Shown here piece by piece: positions 27,398 through 37,989 of a stretch of DNA of 64,000 bases; position 1 is the first letter of the stretch, and every line of letters begins with the position of its first letter. Position numbers and translations under genes: made by a program. The stretch lies in assembly GCF_000970345.1 (NCBI RefSeq), contig NZ_LAQU01000013.1, positions 62,001-126,000 on the forward strand, read 5' to 3'. Source of the stretch: Robbsia andropogonis. Its GTDB lineage: Bacteria; Pseudomonadota; Gammaproteobacteria; Burkholderiales; Burkholderiaceae. Under the pieces are notes generated by a model. It saw only the letters and a program-made list of their open reading frames with translations. It was not told where the DNA came from and made no database searches.

Positions 27398-27567
27398 ACT
27401 GCGTGGAAGGACGGCTAGGTAAGTTTGGGGCGATGTCCCAATGTATCACAGTGATGCGACAGGCCCGAGACGGCGGGTGATGATGATACGAAGTGCCCCT
27501 CCTATTACCATGGCCCCGCGTTTTGGCATACGCTTCCGGTTCTATTCGCGTTTTGTGTGTTTGCTCC

Positions 27568-30500
27568 ATGTCCAACGACTTTTCCGCGCTTCCCGCCACA
27601 CCATCGCTTGCAGCGGTCGTGCCGCCTGGCCCGCTTTGGCACGGTCGGGCGGTACGATGCGCCGCGGCCTTTTCCGGTTTTGCCGCCAGGACCTTTGCCG
27701 CCTGGCCGGACGTGGCCGCGTATGTCGACGCAAATGTCGATCGGCCGGTGACGCGTGACGGCATCATGACGCGTTACAGTGCGCGCCGCGCCGACGCCGA
27801 GGCGGTCATACGCGCCGCGCATGGCTTGCAGGCGGACGCACCGCTCGACGATGATCAGCGCTACAACGCATTGTGTACCGCCCTGCGGCGTCTGCGGGCC
27901 GACATTTTCTGCACGGTGATGGCGCGTGATCTGGCGGGGCTGGCGGATCTCACCGAAGTCACCGATGCGATGAGTGACCTGGCCGAGGTGGCCATCGCGC
28001 AGGCACTGGATACGATCGAGCAGGCGATGGTTCGACGCTTCGGCATGCCGCTCCGCGAATCCGACGGCGCGCCATTGGCGCTTGGCGTCGTCGGCATGGG
28101 TAAGCTGGGAGGGCGGGAATTGAACGTGTCGTCGGACATCGATTTGATTTTCGTCTACGAGGAGGCCGGCCAGACAGCGGGAGGCGAGCGTGCCGGCATC
28201 GACAACCATGACTTTTTCACGCGCATGGGCCGCAAGCTGATTGGCGCATTGTCCGAGCGCACGGCGGACGGCTATGTGTTTCGTGTGGATATGCGGCTGC
28301 GGCCCAACGGCGATTCCGGGCCGTTGGTATGCAGCATGGCGATGCTGGAGGCGTATTTCTTCGTGCAAGGGCGTGAATGGGAGCGCTACGCGTGGATCAA
28401 GGGCCGCCTGTTGCCTTGCGTCGATCAGATTGCCGCGCGTGAGGCGCAGGCGCGGCTCTCCGTGCAACTCGATCAATTGGTACGGCCGTTTGTATTCAGG
28501 CGTTACCTGGACTTCGGCGTCATCGACGCCATCCGCTCCCTGCACAAGCAGATCGGTGAGGAGGCGCGGCGGCGGGCGCTGCTGCGGCCCGACCTGTCCG
28601 ATGACGTCAAGCTCGGCCGAGGGGGGATTCGTGAAATCGAATTCGGCGCGCAGGTGTTTCAACTGGTTCGAGGCGGTCAGGACCCGGCGTTGCGCGTACG
28701 ACCCACGTTGCAGGTGCTGGCGATTGCGGTGCAGCGCGGTTTGATTGGTGAGGCGAATGTGACGCAGCTCCGCGACGCCTATGCGTTTCTGCGGCGCCTG
28801 GAGCATCGTCTGCAATATGCCGAGGATGCACAGACGCATGCCATGCCTGTGGATGCCGCGCGGCGCGCGGCCCTGGCAACGGCAATGGGCCATGTCGACG
28901 CCCGGGGGGAGGGTGACTATGCGGCGTTGCAAGCCACGCTGGCCGCGCACCGGGATGTGGTGGAGCGCGAGTTCGAGCAACTGTTCGCACCGCAGGACGC
29001 ACTGGCGGCGGTGACGGTCAATGGATCGTCGGCGACGTCCGTGCCGCGCGCGACGGGGGAGGAGGTAGCTCTGGGGACGTTGCCGCCATCTCGCACCGCC
29101 GATGACGCCGCGAAGGCGTTGTGGCATGAAACGTCGGAGGAAGGGGCGTCCGATGGGCCGCAGGCGCGTGCGGTGTTGTGGCAGCATGCGGCGTGTCTTG
29201 GCCTTGTCGAGCCGGATCTTGATGCGGTGCGGGACCATGGCGTGGATACGGCGCGGCGTCCGGGCACTGCCGATGACGCGGCGCTCGATGATCTGATTGC
29301 ACGGATGCGCGCGATGCATGTGGCGTCGCGCTATCAGCAATTGCCATCGGAAAGCCGTGAGCGCGTGGATGCATTGGTGCGGCGCGCGTTGGTGGAGATA
29401 TCCGCCAACGCCTCGGCGGCATCGCGCGATGCGGCAGCGGCCGGCGAATCGGGACCCGCCGCGCGGCGTCTAGTGCTGGCGCGATGGCTCGATCTGTTGG
29501 AGCGCATCTGCGGGCGGCGGGCCTATCTCGCGCTGCTGACCGAGTTTCCCGTGGCGTTGCGTCGGGTGCTTGAGGTGCTGGCCGGTGCGCAGTGGGCGGC
29601 GACCTATCTGATCAAGCACCCCCAGCTACTGGACGAATTGCTTGATGACGAAGCGGTGCATGCACCGTTCGATTGGTCGGCGTTTGCACACGATCTGCGT
29701 GAAAAATTGCATGGCACGGCGAAGACCGGTCACGTCCGGGGCACGAAAGTCCATGCCGCGCCGGATGTCGAGCAGCAGATGGACCTCTTGCGGCACGCGC
29801 AGCATGCGGAAGTGTTCCGCATTCTGTTGCGTGATCTGTATGGTCTATTGAGCGTGGAGGCGGTCAGTGACCGCTTGTCGGAGCTGGCCGATACGGTGCT
29901 CGATGTGACGCTTGAAACCGTCTGGCGCGCGATCGCCGAGCGGCCGATGCTCGAAGGCGACCTGCCCCGGTTCGCCATCATTGCGTATGGCAAGTTGGGC
30001 GGTAAGGAGTTGGGCTATGGTTCCGATCTCGATTTGATCTTCCTCTACGACGATCAGCGCGAGGGCGACGATGTCGCCGAGCATTACACGCGGCTGGCGC
30101 GGCGTTTGATCAGCTGGCTGACCACTGCGACCGGCGCCGGGCAGCTCTACGATGTCGATCTCCGATTACGGCCGAACGGATCGTCGGGATTGCTGGTGAC
30201 GCCGATCGATGGCTTTCGTCGCTATCAACAACGCGAGGCCGGCCAGGCAAATACCGCGTGGGTCTGGGAACATCAGGCGATTACGCGCGCGCGATACTGC
30301 GCGGGCGATCCGGCCATTGGCGCGACGTTTGAACAAATTCGCGAGGAGGTTCTGGCGACACCGCGTGACGCTCGGGCGTTGGCGGCCGAGATCGTCGCCA
30401 TGCGGTCCCGCGTGCATGACGGGCATCCGAATCACAGCGGGTTGTTCGACCTGAAGCACGATCGCGGTGGCATGGTCGATATCGAATTTCTCGTCCAATA

Positions 30501-30810
30501 CGGCGTGCTGCGCCATGCAGCGGCGCACCCGGCGTTGATTCGCAACAGCGGGAATCTGGCGCTGCTCGATGTGCTGGCGGGATTGGACTTCGCGCCGCTG
30601 GCGGATATTCAGGCGGTGCAGGCGGCCTACCGGCGCTATCGCATACTGCAGCATCGGGTGCGTCTGGACGGTGCGCTACATGCCAGGGTTGCCATGAGCC
30701 GGGTAGAAACCGAGCGTCACGCCGTCTGTCGACTCTGGGATCATGTGCTCGGAAACATCGTCGCCGCGGAAGGGCCCTCGGCATTGGGTGATCCGATGGC
30801 GAGGGGGTAG
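27568..30810 (+). CDS. glnE: Bifunctional glutamine-synthetase adenylyltransferase/deadenylase GlnE
   Basis: Controls glutamine synthetase by attaching and removing AMP in response to PII and glutamine. Two nucleotidyltransferase domains are visible: GVVGMGKLGGRELNVSSDID near residue 175 (deadenylase half) and IIAYGKLGGKELGYGSDLDL near 805 (adenylylase half), with the linking regulatory helices between. ATG 27568 (MSNDFSALPA) gives 1080 residues; the frame is open from GTG 27493. The protein is longer than the roughly 945 of E. coli GlnE, mostly because of an Ala/Thr/Glu-rich insert at about residues 485-530. Convergent with recN. Confidence 0.95.
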   Translation: MSNDFSALPATPSLAAVVPPGPLWHGRAVRCAAAFSGFAARTFAAWPDVAAYVDANVDRPVTRDGIMTRYSARRADAEAVIRAAHGLQADAPLDDDQRYNALCTALRRLRADIFCTVMARDLAGLADLTEVTDAMSDLAEVAIAQALDTIEQAMVRRFGMPLRESDGAPLALGVVGMGKLGGRELNVSSDIDLIFVYEEAGQTAGGERAGIDNHDFFTRMGRKLIGALSERTADGYVFRVDMRLRPNGDSGPLVCSMAMLEAYFFVQGREWERYAWIKGRLLPCVDQIAAREAQARLSVQLDQLVRPFVFRRYLDFGVIDAIRSLHKQIGEEARRRALLRPDLSDDVKLGRGGIREIEFGAQVFQLVRGGQDPALRVRPTLQVLAIAVQRGLIGEANVTQLRDAYAFLRRLEHRLQYAEDAQTHAMPVDAARRAALATAMGHVDARGEGDYAALQATLAAHRDVVEREFEQLFAPQDALAAVTVNGSSATSVPRATGEEVALGTLPPSRTADDAAKALWHETSEEGASDGPQARAVLWQHAACLGLVEPDLDAVRDHGVDTARRPGTADDAALDDLIARMRAMHVASRYQQLPSESRERVDALVRRALVEISANASAASRDAAAAGESGPAARRLVLARWLDLLERICGRRAYLALLTEFPVALRRVLEVLAGAQWAATYLIKHPQLLDELLDDEAVHAPFDWSAFAHDLREKLHGTAKTGHVRGTKVHAAPDVEQQMDLLRHAQHAEVFRILLRDLYGLLSVEAVSDRLSELADTVLDVTLETVWRAIAERPMLEGDLPRFAIIAYGKLGGKELGYGSDLDLIFLYDDQREGDDVAEHYTRLARRLISWLTTATGAGQLYDVDLRLRPNGSSGLLVTPIDGFRRYQQREAGQANTAWVWEHQAITRARYCAGDPAIGATFEQIREEVLATPRDARALAAEIVAMRSRVHDGHPNHSGLFDLKHDRGGMVDIEFLVQYGVLRHAAAHPALIRNSGNLALLDVLAGLDFAPLADIQAVQAAYRRYRILQHRVRLDGALHARVAMSRVETERHAVCRLWDHVLGNIVAAEGPSALGDPMARG

Positions 30811-30900
30811 CGTCGCTATCGAATGAAGGCGCGCGGTCACGATTGAAGACGCCGGCGCGTGATCCGCCTTTCGGTGCGCGTCACTCGCCTTCGCCCGGCG

Positions 30901-32760
30901 TCACGCCGCCAGCATTTCCTTGGCGTGGCGACGAGTCGTCGGCGTGATGTCGATACCGCCGAGCATCCGCGCGATCTCTTCGACGCGCTCGGCGCCGTCG
31001 ATCCGTGTGACTGCGCTGACGGTCTCGCTTTCCGTCTGCGCGCCGCCGTCCACCGGTTGCCCGGCCACGACATCGGCGCTGACATCCCGGACCTGTTTGG
31101 TCACGCGCAGATGACGATCGCCGCGCGCCGCCACCTGGGGCAGGTGGGTCACGCAAAGCACTTGCCGCATGCCGCCCAATTGATGCAGCAACCGGCCGAC
31201 CACTTCGGCCACCGCGCCGCCAATGCCGGTATCCACTTCATCGAAAATCAGCGTGGGGGTCGGACTGGCCGCGCTGGCGATGACTGACAATGCCAGGCTG
31301 ATCCGCGCCAGTTCGCCACCGGAGGCGACCCGCGCCAAGGGGCGTCGCGGCACACCCGGATGACCCGCCACCAGGAACTCGATCTGTTCGAGACCGTTCG
31401 GACCACCGACCACGTTGGGATGCTCCCCATCTCGCGTCGACTGGACGGGCGTCAACGCGACTTCAAAGCTGCCACCCACCATCGACAGTTCCTGCATGCC
31501 AGTGGTGACGCCTTCGGACAGGACGCCGGCCGCAGCCTTGCGGATCGTGGACAGCACGTGCGCCGCATCGCGGTACGCCACGGCGGCGTCTTGCTCCGCT
31601 TTTTCCAGCGCGGTGAAATCGGCTTCCGCGTCCAATGCCGCAAGCCGACCGCGGCGTTCGCCGAGCGCATCACCCAAGGCTTCGGGAGCGATGCGGAATT
31701 TTCGCGAGGCCGCATGCAGCGCGTTCATACGCTCATCCACTTGCTCCAGGCGCTGCGGATCGAGGTCAAGCCGCTGCGCATAATGCGTCAGCGAGTACGC
31801 CGCTTCCTGGAGTTGAATTTGCGCAGGTTCGAGCGCAAGTAAGACGTCGCGTAGATTTTCATCGATCTCGGCCAGTGCCTGAAGGCGGCTGGTGATGGCG
31901 GAGACCCGCCCAATCAACGCATCATCGGATTCCGATAGCGCGTCGATCGCCCCCTGCACGCCATCGATCAAACTGGCCGCGTGCGACAAGCGCTTATGTT
32001 CAACGCCGATCTCTTCCCATTCGCCCGCCTGCGGCGCCAGCGTTTCCAGTTCATTGACTTGCCAGGCCAATTGCTCTCGTTCGAGTTGGATCTGTTCGGC
32101 ACGCTTGCGGGCATCATCGATACGCGCCCGCGCGGCGCGCCATGCCGCCCAGGCCGCGGCGGTGCGCGCGGCCGCCTGCGTCGCACCCGCATGCGTGTCG
32201 AACAGCAGACGTTGCGCATCTGGGCGCATCAATGCCTGGTGCGCGTGCTGACCATGGATGTCGACCAGCATTTCACCCAATTCGCGGAGCTGCCCAAGCG
32301 TCGCGGGCGTGCCGTTGATAAAGGCGCGCGATCGAGCGCCGGTCGCATCGATGACACGTCGAAGCATCACGGGCGGTGCATGCATCGCACTTGCCTGGTT
32401 CCCGGTCGCGCGGCTCGTTTTAGCCCCGCGCGATGACTTTGTCATGTCCTTGTCCCGTGCCGAGGATGCCGCTGTCGCGGCGAGAACCTCGGCCGCGTGG
32501 CCAGTGTCGTCGAGCGCGTGCTCATGCAGCCATTCGGCCACGTCCGGCGGCGCATCGAATACCGCGCTCAGGTCGGCTCGAACCGCGCCGTTCCGGACGA
32601 TACTGCCGTCACCGCGCGCGCCGAGGATCAACGCCAGCGCATCGATCAGGATCGACTTGCCAGCGCCGGTCTCGCCGGAGAATACCGTGAAGCCGGCGTC
32701 GAACTCGATGTCAAGGCGGTCGACGATGACGAAATCGCGAATCGAAAGTTGTCGAAGCAT
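30901..32760 (-). CDS. recN: DNA repair ATPase RecN
   Basis: An SMC-like ATPase in double-strand-break repair. Walker A GETGAGKS is near residue 30; the signature ASGGELARISLALSVI and Walker B LIFDEVDTGIGG lie near the C-terminus, with coiled coil between. The protein is 619 residues; an insert rich in Ala/Ser/Lys (about residues 95-130) lies just after the N-terminal ATP site where E. coli RecN (553) has none. Twelve bases separate its ATG from the nadK stop, so nadK-recN is one operon, as in many beta- and gamma-proteobacteria. Confidence 0.95.
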   Translation of the reverse strand: MLRQLSIRDFVIVDRLDIEFDAGFTVFSGETGAGKSILIDALALILGARGDGSIVRNGAVRADLSAVFDAPPDVAEWLHEHALDDTGHAAEVLAATAASSARDKDMTKSSRGAKTSRATGNQASAMHAPPVMLRRVIDATGARSRAFINGTPATLGQLRELGEMLVDIHGQHAHQALMRPDAQRLLFDTHAGATQAAARTAAAWAAWRAARARIDDARKRAEQIQLEREQLAWQVNELETLAPQAGEWEEIGVEHKRLSHAASLIDGVQGAIDALSESDDALIGRVSAITSRLQALAEIDENLRDVLLALEPAQIQLQEAAYSLTHYAQRLDLDPQRLEQVDERMNALHAASRKFRIAPEALGDALGERRGRLAALDAEADFTALEKAEQDAAVAYRDAAHVLSTIRKAAAGVLSEGVTTGMQELSMVGGSFEVALTPVQSTRDGEHPNVVGGPNGLEQIEFLVAGHPGVPRRPLARVASGGELARISLALSVIASAASPTPTLIFDEVDTGIGGAVAEVVGRLLHQLGGMRQVLCVTHLPQVAARGDRHLRVTKQVRDVSADVVAGQPVDGGAQTESETVSAVTRIDGAERVEEIARMLGGIDITPTTRRHAKEMLAA

Positions 32761-32772
32761 GGTGGACGGCGT

Positions 32773-33696
32773 TTAGCTCTGCCGCGTATCGTTGGCCGGG
32801 TGGTCGTTCCAGTACAGCTTCTTGCGCAGCGTCGCAAAATAACTGTAACCCACCGGGTGAAGGAATGGCACCGTGTGTGATGAACGCCGGATCTCGATGA
32901 TGTCGTCGAGTGCCAGCGCCGTGAAGGATTGCATGTCGAAGTTGACGTTGACTTCCCGCCCACCAATGACCTGCACGCTGATCTCGGATTTGTCCGGCAG
33001 CACGATCGGTCGGTTCGACAGCGCCTGAGGGGCGATCGGCACCAACACGATGCCGCCGACCTGTGGATGCAGGATTGGCCCCTGGGACGCCAAGGCATAG
33101 GCGGTCGAACCCGTTGGCGTGGCCACGATCAATCCGTCTGATCGTTGCGAATACATGAATCTTCCGTCCACCACCACGCGCAGCTCTGCCATGCCTGAGA
33201 ACCCGCTGCGGTTGACGACGACGTCATTGAACGCCAGTGCGTCGTAGATCTGCTTGCCGTCGCGCATGATCCGCGCTTCCAGCAGCGTGCGTTCCTCGCG
33301 CTCGTAGTGGCCCGCCAACAGGTCCGGCACGACCCGGTTCATGTCGACGATGGGGATATCCGTGATGAAGCCGAGCCGCCCGTGGTTGATGCCGATCAGC
33401 GGCGTGCCGAACGGTGCCAGTTCGCGGCCAACGCCGAGCATCGTGCCGTCGCCACCGACGACGACGGCCACATCGGCGCGCGAGCCTATCTCGGCGGTGG
33501 TCGCGACGGCCGGCCTATGGCGCAGGGAACCGAGCTGGGACGTCAGGTCTATCTCGCTGGCCGTGGCGGCCTCGAAGATCAACGTGAAGCCGCGGGCTTC
33601 GATGGCGCGAGCCAGTGTCAGCAGCGGCTCGCCGATATTGGGCGTATTAGGCCTGCCGATCAGCGCGACGGTCTTGAAAGAGGTACGGGTTTCCAT
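32773..33696 (-). CDS. nadK: NAD kinase
   Basis: Phosphorylates NAD to NADP. The 307-residue protein has the NAD-kinase signatures [15 protein letters not shown] (GGDGT motif) and [11 protein letters not shown] near residues 95-115, and [16 protein letters not shown] further on. Divergent from hrcA and upstream of recN. Confidence 0.96.
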   Translation of the reverse strand: METRTSFKTVALIGRPNTPNIGEPLLTLARAIEARGFTLIFEAATASEIDLTSQLGSLRHRPAVATTAEIGSRADVAVVVGGDGTMLGVGRELAPFGTPLIGINHGRLGFITDIPIVDMNRVVPDLLAGHYEREERTLLEARIMRDGKQIYDALAFNDVVVNRSGFSGMAELRVVVDGRFMYSQRSDGLIVATPTGSTAYALASQGPILHPQVGGIVLVPIAPQALSNRPIVLPDKSEISVQVIGGREVNVNFDMQSFTALALDDIIEIRRSSHTVPFLHPVGYSYFATLRKKLYWNDHPANDTRQS

Positions 33697-33936
33697 TTGC
33701 GCATTACACCACAGGCGACGGGGGAAACTCTACCGCTTCAGCCCGATTGCGTCCTAATGGCGGATGCGTGTGACCAGCCGCTGCGTCGGAACCCTGCGTC
33801 TATGGATGGGCCGACGCGAGGTGCATCGTGCCCCGGCAATGCAGACGAGGCAGCGGGTTCTCGCAGCGCAGTGGCGGAATTGCCGCCATGCGATTGTAAA
33901 CAATGCCTTGAACGGCCTGCCCGGGGCGGATTGCGC

Positions 33937-33942
33937 TAGAAT
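33937..33942 (+). promoter_or_regulatory. Possible -10 box directly before hrcA
   Basis: TAGAAT ends six bases before the hrcA ATG, so initiation at the usual distance would put the first transcribed base on the start codon. No ribosome-binding site is present. The -35 region is poor, so this is tentative. Confidence 0.35.
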
Positions 33943-33948
33943 TCCTGA

Positions 33949-34980
33949 ATGCTAGACCCGCGCGCCCAAACTCTGCTGACGACCCTGATCGAACGGTATA
34001 TCGCCGAAGGTCAGCCTGTCGGCTCGCGCACGCTTTCGAAGTTTTCCGGACTTGCCCTGAGTCCGGCGACCATCCGCAACGTGATGTCCGACCTCGAGGA
34101 GCTGGGCCTGGTGACGAGCCCTCATACGTCTGCGGGGCGTATTCCCACCCCGCGTGGCTATCGGCTCTTCGTCGACACGATGCTGACATCCAAGCCTCTT
34201 ACCGCTGATGGCGAGGTGGCTGATTTTGCGAAACGGGTTGCCGCGCAGCTTCAGCACGGCCAGCCGCAGAAGGTGGTTGCGGCGGCGGCGGGCGTGTTGT
34301 CGAACCTGTCTCAGTTTGCCGGTGTTGTCCTCACGCCACGCCGGAGTCAGACCTTCCGCCAGATTGAGTTCATGCGCTTGTCCGACAAGCGCATCCTGCT
34401 TGTCATCGTGACCCCGGAAGGGGATATCCAGAATCGGATCATGGCGACGCAGCGTGAATACAGTCCGTCGCAACTGATCGAAGCGTCGAATTACATCAAC
34501 GCACACTTCGCGGGCCAGTCATTTGACGAGGTCCGGCGACGTTTGCGCGGGGAGATCGACGCCGTCCGGGCCGATATGACGCACCTGATGCAGGAGGCGG
34601 TGGAAGCGGGCAGTGAGGAAGCGTCGGACGATGGCGACAATCTGCTGATTTCCGGCGAACGCAATCTGCTGGAAGTCACTGATCTGTCGTCCAGCATGGA
34701 GCGGATGCGTCGCTTGTTCGACCTGTTCGACCAGAAGACCAGTCTGCTCCAATTGCTGGATGTGTCGAGCCACGCGCAAGGGGTGCAAATCTATATCGGT
34801 GGCGAGTCGAATCTGGTCCCCATCGAGGAGATGAGCGTCGTGACGGCACCATACGAAGTGGATGGCAAGATCGTCGGCACCCTTGGCGTCATCGGCCCGA
34901 CACGGATGGCTTATGACCGTGTCATTCCCATTGTGGACATCACCGCGCGGTTGTTATCGAACGCGCTCAGTCAGCACTGA
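33949..34980 (+). CDS. hrcA: Heat-inducible transcriptional repressor HrcA
   Basis: Repressor of heat-shock genes that binds CIRCE elements and needs GroEL for activity. The 343-residue protein has the N-terminal winged helix (about residues 1-75; [20 protein letters not shown]) and the C-terminal effector domain ([29 protein letters not shown]). No CIRCE element was found in this window, so its target (probably groES-groEL) lies elsewhere. The ATG lacks a ribosome-binding site. The frame stays in step with Burkholderia HrcA from residue 1. Confidence 0.96.
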   Translation: MLDPRAQTLLTTLIERYIAEGQPVGSRTLSKFSGLALSPATIRNVMSDLEELGLVTSPHTSAGRIPTPRGYRLFVDTMLTSKPLTADGEVADFAKRVAAQLQHGQPQKVVAAAAGVLSNLSQFAGVVLTPRRSQTFRQIEFMRLSDKRILLVIVTPEGDIQNRIMATQREYSPSQLIEASNYINAHFAGQSFDEVRRRLRGEIDAVRADMTHLMQEAVEAGSEEASDDGDNLLISGERNLLEVTDLSSSMERMRRLFDLFDQKTSLLQLLDVSSHAQGVQIYIGGESNLVPIEEMSVVTAPYEVDGKIVGTLGVIGPTRMAYDRVIPIVDITARLLSNALSQH

Positions 34981-35061
34981 CGGCGCGACAGTGGTCTGCA
35001 CGCTGCCGCCCACCGTCGCGCTCGGGGTACACTGGTAGTACATCTGCCTTTGTGTCTCTCC

Positions 35062-36249
35062 ATGAATTCACCGATCAGTCCATCCGACGCAACGATGCCA
35101 TCCGGGCCAATCCTGTCGACGGCATCCGCCGTGCCGATGTCGCCAAATGCACCCGATCTCTTGGTCGATCCTGCGTCGCCCCTTGAAATGACGCCAGGAC
35201 GATCTCTGGCGAGCGCGCCTCCCGTCGAGGCGGTCGGTTCCTCGGGCACGGCGGTATTACTGATCAATCTCGGCACGCCGGATGCGCCGGAAGCGGGTGC
35301 GGTCGGCCGTTACCTGAAGCAGTTCCTGTCCGATCCCCGCGTTGTCGAGATTCCAGCGTTATTATGGCAGCCGTTATTGCGAGGGGTCATCGTCCCGTTG
35401 CGATCACGCGCTTCCGCGAAGAAATACGCTTCGGTCTGGATGGACGAGGGCTCGCCGCTACGGGTCTATACGGAACGCCAGACCGCGGCGCTGCGAAGCC
35501 GTTTCGCGGAACTCGGGATGAACGTGCGGGTCGAATACGCGATGCGATACGGCACACCTGATATCGCGGCACGCATCGACGCATTGCAGGCCGCGGGTAC
35601 GCAGCGCATTCTATTGATGCCGATGTACCCACAGTACTCCGCATCCACGACGGCCACCGCTTTCGATGCCGCCTATGATCATTTACGCGGATTGCGCGAC
35701 CAACCGGCATTGCGTGCGGTCAAGTCTTACCCGACCGATCCCAACTATATCGCGGCGCTTGCCGAGCAGGTCGCGCGCTTCTGGCGGGAACACGATGCGC
35801 CGGATTTTTCCGCGGGCGACAAGTTGTTGCTCAGTTTTCACGGCGTCCCCAAACGGACGATTACATTGGGCGATCCCTACCAGGCCGAATGCCTCGCCAC
35901 TGGCGCGCGGTTGGCCGACGTATTGGGGTTGGACGCCGATAGATGCCGCGTGACCTTTCAATCACGGTTCGGCAAGGCGGAGTGGTTGCAACCTTACACG
36001 GAGCCCACCGCGATTGCATTGGCCCAGTCCGGCACGCGCCGGATCGATGTTTTCACCCCCGGTTTTACCGCCGATTGCCTGGAGACGATCGAGGAAATCG
36101 GTCTTGAAGTGCGCGACGCGTTCCTGCACGCTGGCGGAGAGAGATTTCGCAGGATTCCTTGCCTGAACGATGCGCCGGCCTGGATCGCCGGACTCGCGAC
36201 ATTGTGCGCCGACAACCTCGGCGGTTGGCCGGGAGGGGCGCCGCAGTGA
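35062..36249 (+). CDS. hemH: Ferrochelatase
   Basis: Inserts Fe(II) into protoporphyrin IX, the last step of haem synthesis. The catalytic core starts at about residue 67 ([15 protein letters not shown]); the active-site His is in [12 protein letters not shown] and the conserved acidic segment in [17 protein letters not shown]. The first 65 residues (Pro/Ser/Ala-rich, [15 protein letters not shown] and on) form an extension beyond usual bacterial ferrochelatases. ATG 35062 is chosen over an in-frame TTG at 35050. Its stop overlaps the GTG start of the next gene. Confidence 0.95.
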   Translation: MNSPISPSDATMPSGPILSTASAVPMSPNAPDLLVDPASPLEMTPGRSLASAPPVEAVGSSGTAVLLINLGTPDAPEAGAVGRYLKQFLSDPRVVEIPALLWQPLLRGVIVPLRSRASAKKYASVWMDEGSPLRVYTERQTAALRSRFAELGMNVRVEYAMRYGTPDIAARIDALQAAGTQRILLMPMYPQYSASTTATAFDAAYDHLRGLRDQPALRAVKSYPTDPNYIAALAEQVARFWREHDAPDFSAGDKLLLSFHGVPKRTITLGDPYQAECLATGARLADVLGLDADRCRVTFQSRFGKAEWLQPYTEPTAIALAQSGTRRIDVFTPGFTADCLETIEEIGLEVRDAFLHAGGERFRRIPCLNDAPAWIAGLATLCADNLGGWPGGAPQ

Positions 36250-36755
36250 GTCGCGGACAATCGGGCCGCCGTGCAACCACGGTGGAGACGCTCGATAGGG
36301 ACCGCCATTCGTCAAACGGGGATGCACTTGGTCAAAAAGCGCGCGTTGACAAATGGCTATGGGCGGCGCGGTTCTTCAAGACGCGATCGTTGGCGCAGCA
36401 GGCCGTTCAAAAGGGGCGAATTCTGATTGGCGACGATGCCGTCAAGGCGTCGCGCGACGTGCGCATCGGAGACGTGATCACGATCGATCTGGAAGCGGGA
36501 CGGTGGACTGTCGTAGTGCGGACTATCAGCGAAGTGAGGGGGCCGGCGCCCGTTGCACGGCTACTTTATGAAGAAACCGTGGCCAGCGCGCAAGCGCGTG
36601 AGGCCGAACGTACCCGACGTCACCTGTTCCGGGAGCCCGCCGCCGGGTGGCATGGCCGGCCCACGAAGCGCGACCGGCGCGTCATTGCGCAAGCAGGGAG
36701 CCCAGGTCACGATCCTTCGTATGGCTCGCCTGATGGCTGGCCGGATAAGGATTGA
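36246..36755 (+). CDS. hslR: S4-domain RNA-binding heat-shock protein (Hsp15/HslR family)
   Basis: A 169-residue protein with an S4 RNA-binding domain ([20 protein letters not shown], then [21 protein letters not shown]) like Hsp15, which binds 50S subunits carrying stalled nascent chains. Start GTG 36246 overlaps the hemH TGA (GTGA), giving translational coupling; the frame is open further upstream but overlaps hemH. The basic C-terminal tail is typical. Its 3' end overlaps a small antisense gene candidate. Confidence 0.9.
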   Translation: MSRGQSGRRATTVETLDRDRHSSNGDALGQKARVDKWLWAARFFKTRSLAQQAVQKGRILIGDDAVKASRDVRIGDVITIDLEAGRWTVVVRTISEVRGPAPVARLLYEETVASAQAREAERTRRHLFREPAAGWHGRPTKRDRRVIAQAGSPGHDPSYGSPDGWPDKD

Positions 36756-36888
36756 GCCAATCGCGGGTCAGCGCCTTCGCGGTGCCGTACTCCGATGTCC
36801 GTGCACTGACTGCGCCTGACAAGCAAATGGTGGTGGTTCCAGCGATCAGCACGGACAGGATAAAGACGATTGCGAACGTCAATTTCAT
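36682..36888 (-). CDS. Small secreted or membrane-anchored protein, unknown function
   Basis: A 68-residue frame with a strong AGAGGTGA ribosome-binding site seven bases before ATG 36888. It begins MKLTFAIVFILSVLIAG, a textbook signal peptide or single membrane helix, with a possible cleavage after GAVSA. The remaining roughly 40 residues are polar (Thr/His/Asp). No family recognised. It is antisense to the last 74 bases of hslR and divergent from grpE. The signal sequence and ribosome-binding site together make it more than chance. Confidence 0.55.
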   Translation of the reverse strand: MKLTFAIVFILSVLIAGTTTICLSGAVSARTSEYGTAKALTRDWLNPYPASHQASHTKDRDLGSLLAQ

Positions 36889-36925
36889 TTATTCACCTCT
36901 TTTTTTACGCGCTGATTCCGGAAGG

Positions 36926-36952
36926 TCAAGCCCCTTAGCACGGCTTGATTTT
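36926..36952 (+). terminator. Probable intrinsic terminator after hemH-hslR
   Basis: TCAAGCC (36926-36932) and GGCTTGA (36942-36948) are perfect complements around a 9-base loop and are followed by TTTT on the plus strand. The stem is short but correctly placed between hslR and grpE. Confidence 0.5.
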
Positions 36953-37187
36953 AATGCGGCCGCCGTCGCCGTGTCATGGCCCTAAGTCCCTGTTCTGGGT
37001 AAAGAATGTAACGAGCTGTTGCCGTTGGCATGGCAAGCGTGCGCGGTGAGTGCGCGATGTGCTCCACCCTGTTGTGACAAACCCTGGTCCTGGCGCTCCC
37101 TCCCTGTGTCTAGCAGCGCGTGGCGGCGAGCGGTGTTGTGTCGCGCGGGACAAGTGCCTTCACGGGCACAAATTTCTGAGATCTGGG

Positions 37188-37215
37188 CTTGAAAACAACG
37201 AAATCGTCTCCAAGT
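37188..37215 (+). promoter_or_regulatory. Putative sigma-32 (heat-shock) promoter of grpE
   Basis: CTTGAAA (37188-37194), 13 bases, then CTCCAAGT (37208-37215), close to the sigma-32 consensus CTTGAAA-N11-16-CCCCATNT. It lies 56 bases before the grpE ATG. Confidence 0.55.
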
Positions 37216-37271
37216 CGGGAACAGAGGGCCGTGCGCCGGATCAATCACACAGACTCAGACGGGAAACGAGC

Positions 37272-37859
37272 ATGCAAGACAATCCAGCGAACCGCGATCA
37301 GCAGACGACGGACAATGCCGCGGCGGACGTGGTGAATCAGCAGGCAGCGCAGGCGGACGCAGCAGCGTCGGTGTCGAGCGACCAATTGGAAAGTAGCGGT
37401 CACGAAGCCGAAGCGGCATTGGCCGAAGCGCAGGCGCAGATCGCCGCGTTGAAGGAGGAATTCCTTCGGGCGAAGGCGGAAACGGAGAATGTCCGCCGCC
37501 GCGGCCAGGAAGAAAAGGAAAAGGCGCATAAGTTCGCGATCGAAAGTTTCGCGGAGCACTTGCTACCGGTGGTGGACAGCCTGGAGGCCGGTCTCGGGGC
37601 GGACGCATCCAACGCCGAGAAGCTGCGCGAAGGAATGGACCTGACGCTGAAGCAATTGCTGGCGGCACTGGAAAAGGGTCGGATCAAGGTGGTGGCGCCG
37701 GAAGCGAATGACAAGTTCGATCCGCATTTCCATCAGGCCATCTCGATGGTACCGGCCGACCAAGAGCCGAATACAGTCGTCACGGTCCTGCAAAAGGGCT
37801 ATGTGATTGCGGAGCGTGTCCTGCGCCCGGCCTTGGTGATGGTGGCGGCACCGAAGTGA
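37272..37859 (+). CDS. grpE: Nucleotide exchange factor GrpE
   Basis: Co-chaperone that releases ADP from DnaK. The 195-residue protein has a disordered Gln/Ala-rich N-terminus (1-55), a long coiled coil (about 55-110; [20 protein letters not shown]) and the C-terminal beta domain with [12 protein letters not shown] and [20 protein letters not shown] 37272 is taken; the open frame upstream to 37050 is not family-like. Followed by dnaK and dnaJ in the same direction. Confidence 0.95.
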   Translation: MQDNPANRDQQTTDNAAADVVNQQAAQADAAASVSSDQLESSGHEAEAALAEAQAQIAALKEEFLRAKAETENVRRRGQEEKEKAHKFAIESFAEHLLPVVDSLEAGLGADASNAEKLREGMDLTLKQLLAALEKGRIKVVAPEANDKFDPHFHQAISMVPADQEPNTVVTVLQKGYVIAERVLRPALVMVAAPK

Positions 37860-37989
37860 CGCCGGGTTCTCATGGGCCTGCCGCTGGCGCGAAACCCTAT
37901 TGTGGCGGCATATTGCGCGGCCCCGGATGGTCTGTGGATCGGCGTGGCATGGGATGTGCGAAGGAATGCAGCATTTTCGCGGTCAGGCT

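Larger units (their letters stand above)
36889..37271. other. Intergenic region upstream of grpE
   Basis: Contains the likely hemH-hslR terminator (36926-36952) and a sigma-32-like promoter for grpE (37188-37215). No gene is supported. The control region of the small minus-strand gene ending at 36888 must also lie here. Confidence 0.5.

Noticed and set aside
36936..36944. TTAGCAC resembling half of a CIRCE element
   Set aside because: The second arm (GAGTGCTAA) is absent at the required distance; the bases belong to a terminator loop instead.
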